Shown: positions 25,363 through 26,610 of the stretch, piece after piece
Position numbering within the stretch: position 1 is the stretch's first letter
Layout: each line of letters starts with the position of its first letter
Origin: RGIG8597 sp045133795
Lineage (GTDB): Bacteria > Spirochaetota > GWE2-31-10
Direction: 5' to 3'
Assembly (NCBI GenBank): GCA_045133795.1
Contig: JBGUUT010000095.1
Coordinates: forward strand, 1-26,610
DNA: 26,610 nt
Position numbers and translations under genes: made by a program
Notes under the pieces: generated by a model
What the model was told of the DNA's origin: nothing
Database searches by the model: none
The model's input: only the letters and a program-made list of their open reading frames with translations

Positions 25363-26061
25363 ATGAAAAAACAAGTTATATTTATTTTTATTTTACTAAA
25401 AAGTATATGTTTGTTTTGTGAAGAAAATGATTATGCCTTTGTAAAAAAAGCAATAAATCAGTTTTGGAGTACACTTCCGTATGGAACAAACTGGACTTTA
25501 AGTTGTTCCTCAGTATTAAAGGAGAAAAATAAAACTTCTGATTTCTATGATAGGGACAAAGCTTTTGATAATAATTTAGAAACTGCATGGGTTGAAGGTG
25601 TTTCTGGTAGTGGTATCAATGAATATATTATGGAATACGTATGCACAAAAGATTCTGAAAACTTTAATTATCAAGAATCTATTGAAAAGGATGGAATACA
25701 GGTTTTTTTGTCGGTAAATAATGGTTATTGTAAAAGTGAAAATCTTTTTCTTAAAAATAATAGAGTGAAAAAAGCAAAAATTGTTTTTTATGATACTCCA
25801 ATCTCCGTTGGACAAAATTCCACTAAAATAAAAGATGAACCTATAATTATTTATGAGAATATAATAGATTTTAAAGATTCAATAGATAAACAAAATTTTT
25901 CTTTTATCATAAATACAAGAGATGATAATATTTATAGCTCTCCGTTTATCGTAATGCAATTAATTATACTCGATGTTTATCCTGGTACAGATTATGATAA
26001 TACATGTATTAGTGAAATTAAAGTGTATGGAGAATATGTAAGTGATTCTGTTAGTAACTAA
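25363..26061 (+). CDS. Secreted discoidin-like (NADase-type glycan-binding) protein, candidate immunity protein B
   Basis: A 232-residue homologue of the 24460 product. ATG 25363 is chosen over an in-frame ATG at 25330 because AGGAG (25353-25357) precedes it and MKKQVIFIFILLKSICLFC begins a signal peptide; the upstream ATG lies inside toxin tail B in another frame. The discoidin-like motif is clearer here: DKAFDNNLETAWVEGVSG, then GINEYI, VNNGYCKS and YPGTDYDNTCISEI. Most of the protein is strongly diverged from copy A, but the last 35 or so residues are almost identical because of the shared 3' DNA block. Cysteine content differs from A. The same immunity-by-position argument applies, and the two proteins may neutralise variant forms of one toxin family. 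Confidence 0.7.
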   Translation: MKKQVIFIFILLKSICLFCEENDYAFVKKAINQFWSTLPYGTNWTLSCSSVLKEKNKTSDFYDRDKAFDNNLETAWVEGVSGSGINEYIMEYVCTKDSENFNYQESIEKDGIQVFLSVNNGYCKSENLFLKNNRVKKAKIVFYDTPISVGQNSTKIKDEPIIIYENIIDFKDSIDKQNFSFIINTRDDNIYSSPFIVMQLIILDVYPGTDYDNTCISEIKVYGEYVSDSVSN

Positions 26062-26186
26062 TCATGAATTATATTCGTGAACTTCTTTACAAGTGCGTAA
26101 AAAAAAAATTAAGCTGTTTTACGGAGCCAGAGAGATAATGCCGGAGATTCTGCAAAAGGTGTGTATGGCTGGAATATGTACCAGCT
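25955..26186 (+). repeat. Direct repeat copy 2 (3' gene end plus flank)
   Basis: A 232-bp partner of the block at 25052-25284, covering the end of immunity candidate B and its downstream flank. Beyond CCAGCT the two flanks have unrelated sequence: copy 1 continues into tail B's end, copy 2 into tail C and the terminator. Confidence 0.9.
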
Positions 26187-26214
26187 GGACTCGAGCTTCC
26201 GAAAGAATATTTAG
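26113..26214 (+). pseudogene. Toxin tail remnant C, no following gene
   Basis: A 33-codon start-less frame that repeats AVLRSQRDNAGDSAKGVYG of tail B and then diverges (YQLDSSFRKNI, TAG). No immunity gene follows; a terminator begins directly after the stop. It appears to be the terminal, incomplete member of the array. Other frames across it are not credible genes. Confidence 0.4.
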
Positions 26215-26215
26215 A

Positions 26216-26247
26216 GCCGACAGGTTTTGTACCCGTCGGCTTTTTTT
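26216..26247 (+). terminator. Intrinsic terminator closing the island
   Basis: GCCGACAGG (26216-26224) pairs with CCCGTCGGC (26232-26240), one mismatch, followed by seven T's and further T-rich DNA. It is a strong rho-independent terminator on the plus strand. Confidence 0.85.
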
Positions 26248-26357
26248 ATTTTTGAGTTTCTTCCTTCAATTATGTGATAATAACAAAGAAAATATTTGCT
26301 TTATTATAAACGAATCGAAAATGTTTGCTTGCCATTTCGGAACAGTCTTGAATGCAT

Positions 26358-26489
26358 TTTGTAAGATTGGTTTCTTACACTTGGTAAGATTGACTTCTTA
26401 CACTTGGTAAGATTGGTTTCTTACACTTGGTAAGATTGGTTTCTTACACTTGGTAAGATTGGCTTCTTACACTTGGTAAGATTGGCTTC
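26358..26489. repeat. Minisatellite 1, 23-bp unit, about 5.7 copies
   Basis: Units start at 26358, 26381, 26404, 26427, 26450 and 26473 (the last has 17 bases). Each begins TTGGTAAGATTG (TTTG in the first) and ends TTCTTACAC, with variation at one or two central bases (GGT, GAC, GGC). Each unit is itself a hairpin, GTAAGA/TCTTAC around six bases. There are no spacers, so it is not CRISPR, and 23 is not a multiple of 3, so it is not a protein repeat. Confidence 0.95.
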
Positions 26490-26495
26490 ACCGGA

Positions 26496-26610
26496 TAACT
26501 TATTTTGCATATCGTCAGTAAGCTATTTTGCATATCGTCAGTAACTTATTTTGCATATCGTCAGTAACTTATTTTGCATATCGTCAGTAACTTATTTTGC
26601 ATATCGTCAG
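26496..26610. repeat. Minisatellite 2, 23-bp unit, five copies to the window end
   Basis: Units start at 26496, 26519, 26542, 26565 and 26588. Each reads TAACTTATTTTGC then ATATCGTCAG; only the second differs (TAAGCT). The fifth unit ends exactly at the last base, so the array probably continues. The sequence is unrelated to minisatellite 1, yet the period is the same. Confidence 0.95.

Noticed and set aside
25150..26190. Integron gene-cassette array with attC sites
   Set aside because: Short orphan genes with repeated flanks suggest it, but I could not find the paired GTTRRRY/RYYYAAC core sites at the gene boundaries. The repeat also includes coding sequence, which is not attC-like.
26093..26410. 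105-residue reading frame on the plus strand
   Set aside because: It runs through the poly-A tract, the repeated flank, the terminator and into the minisatellite, has no protein-like composition and contradicts the better frame of tail C.
26358..26610. CRISPR array
   Set aside because: The repeats are strictly tandem with no spacers, and no cas gene is present in the window.

Overview
The window looks like chromosomal DNA from a host-associated or anaerobic spirochaete, most likely a Treponema. The base composition is AT-rich. Envelope genes are interspersed with large DUF3857/transglutaminase-fold secreted proteins and a propeller-headed adenylate cyclase, and several proteins resemble treponemal conserved hypotheticals. 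This is inference from protein content; no rRNA or other direct taxonomic marker is present, and I found no tRNA gene, CRISPR array or intact insertion sequence.

Layout. (1) 1-945: an Rpn/PD-(D/E)XK family gene whose ribosome binding site lies in a hairpin, ending at a bidirectional terminator. (2) 950-4050: a YbhJ-like aconitase-family hydratase on the minus strand, divergent from a TetR regulator. A 19-bp near-perfect palindrome between them overlaps the TetR gene's likely -35, and the TetR mRNA may be leaderless. (3) 4070-9300: undecaprenyl-diphosphatase uppP (minus), then a translationally coupled pair of secreted DUF3857/transglutaminase-fold proteins (plus), of which only the second keeps the Cys-His-Asp triad. 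(4) 9304-21316: a long minus-strand block. Transcription order is a TPR/DUF3857/transglutaminase-like giant, murJ, a FecR-domain protein, then (new promoter) rsfS, a sensor adenylate cyclase, a Uup-type ABC-F ATPase and a GT4 glycosyltransferase. (5) 21592-23211: an unrecognised cytosolic protein behind a good sigma70-type promoter.

(6) 23212-26250 is an accessory island unlike the rest. It is more AT-rich and holds small genes, each preceded by a short reading frame that looks like the last 30-50 codons of a missing toxin. First comes a PoNi (DUF1910/DUF1911) immunity gene. Then come two homologous, strongly diverged secreted 232-residue proteins that resemble the discoidin-like 'NADase-type glycan-binding' family. 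The reading-frame tails just upstream of these two are also homologous to each other. The 3' ends and downstream flanks of the two genes are about 97% identical over 233 bp while the upstream parts are not, so recombination through the shared 3' block is likely. I read the island as an array of orphan immunity modules left from, or feeding, a polymorphic toxin locus outside the window. (7) After a strong terminator, two adjacent minisatellites, both with 23-bp period but unrelated in sequence, run to the end of the window.

How it fits together: the core genes concern the cell envelope (lipid carrier recycling by UppP, lipid II flipping by MurJ, a glycosyltransferase, secreted TPR/transglutaminase-fold proteins, FecR-type periplasmic protein), plus signalling (cAMP) and ribosome-associated factors (RsfS, Uup). 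The island at the right is the variable part and holds the most unusual biology.
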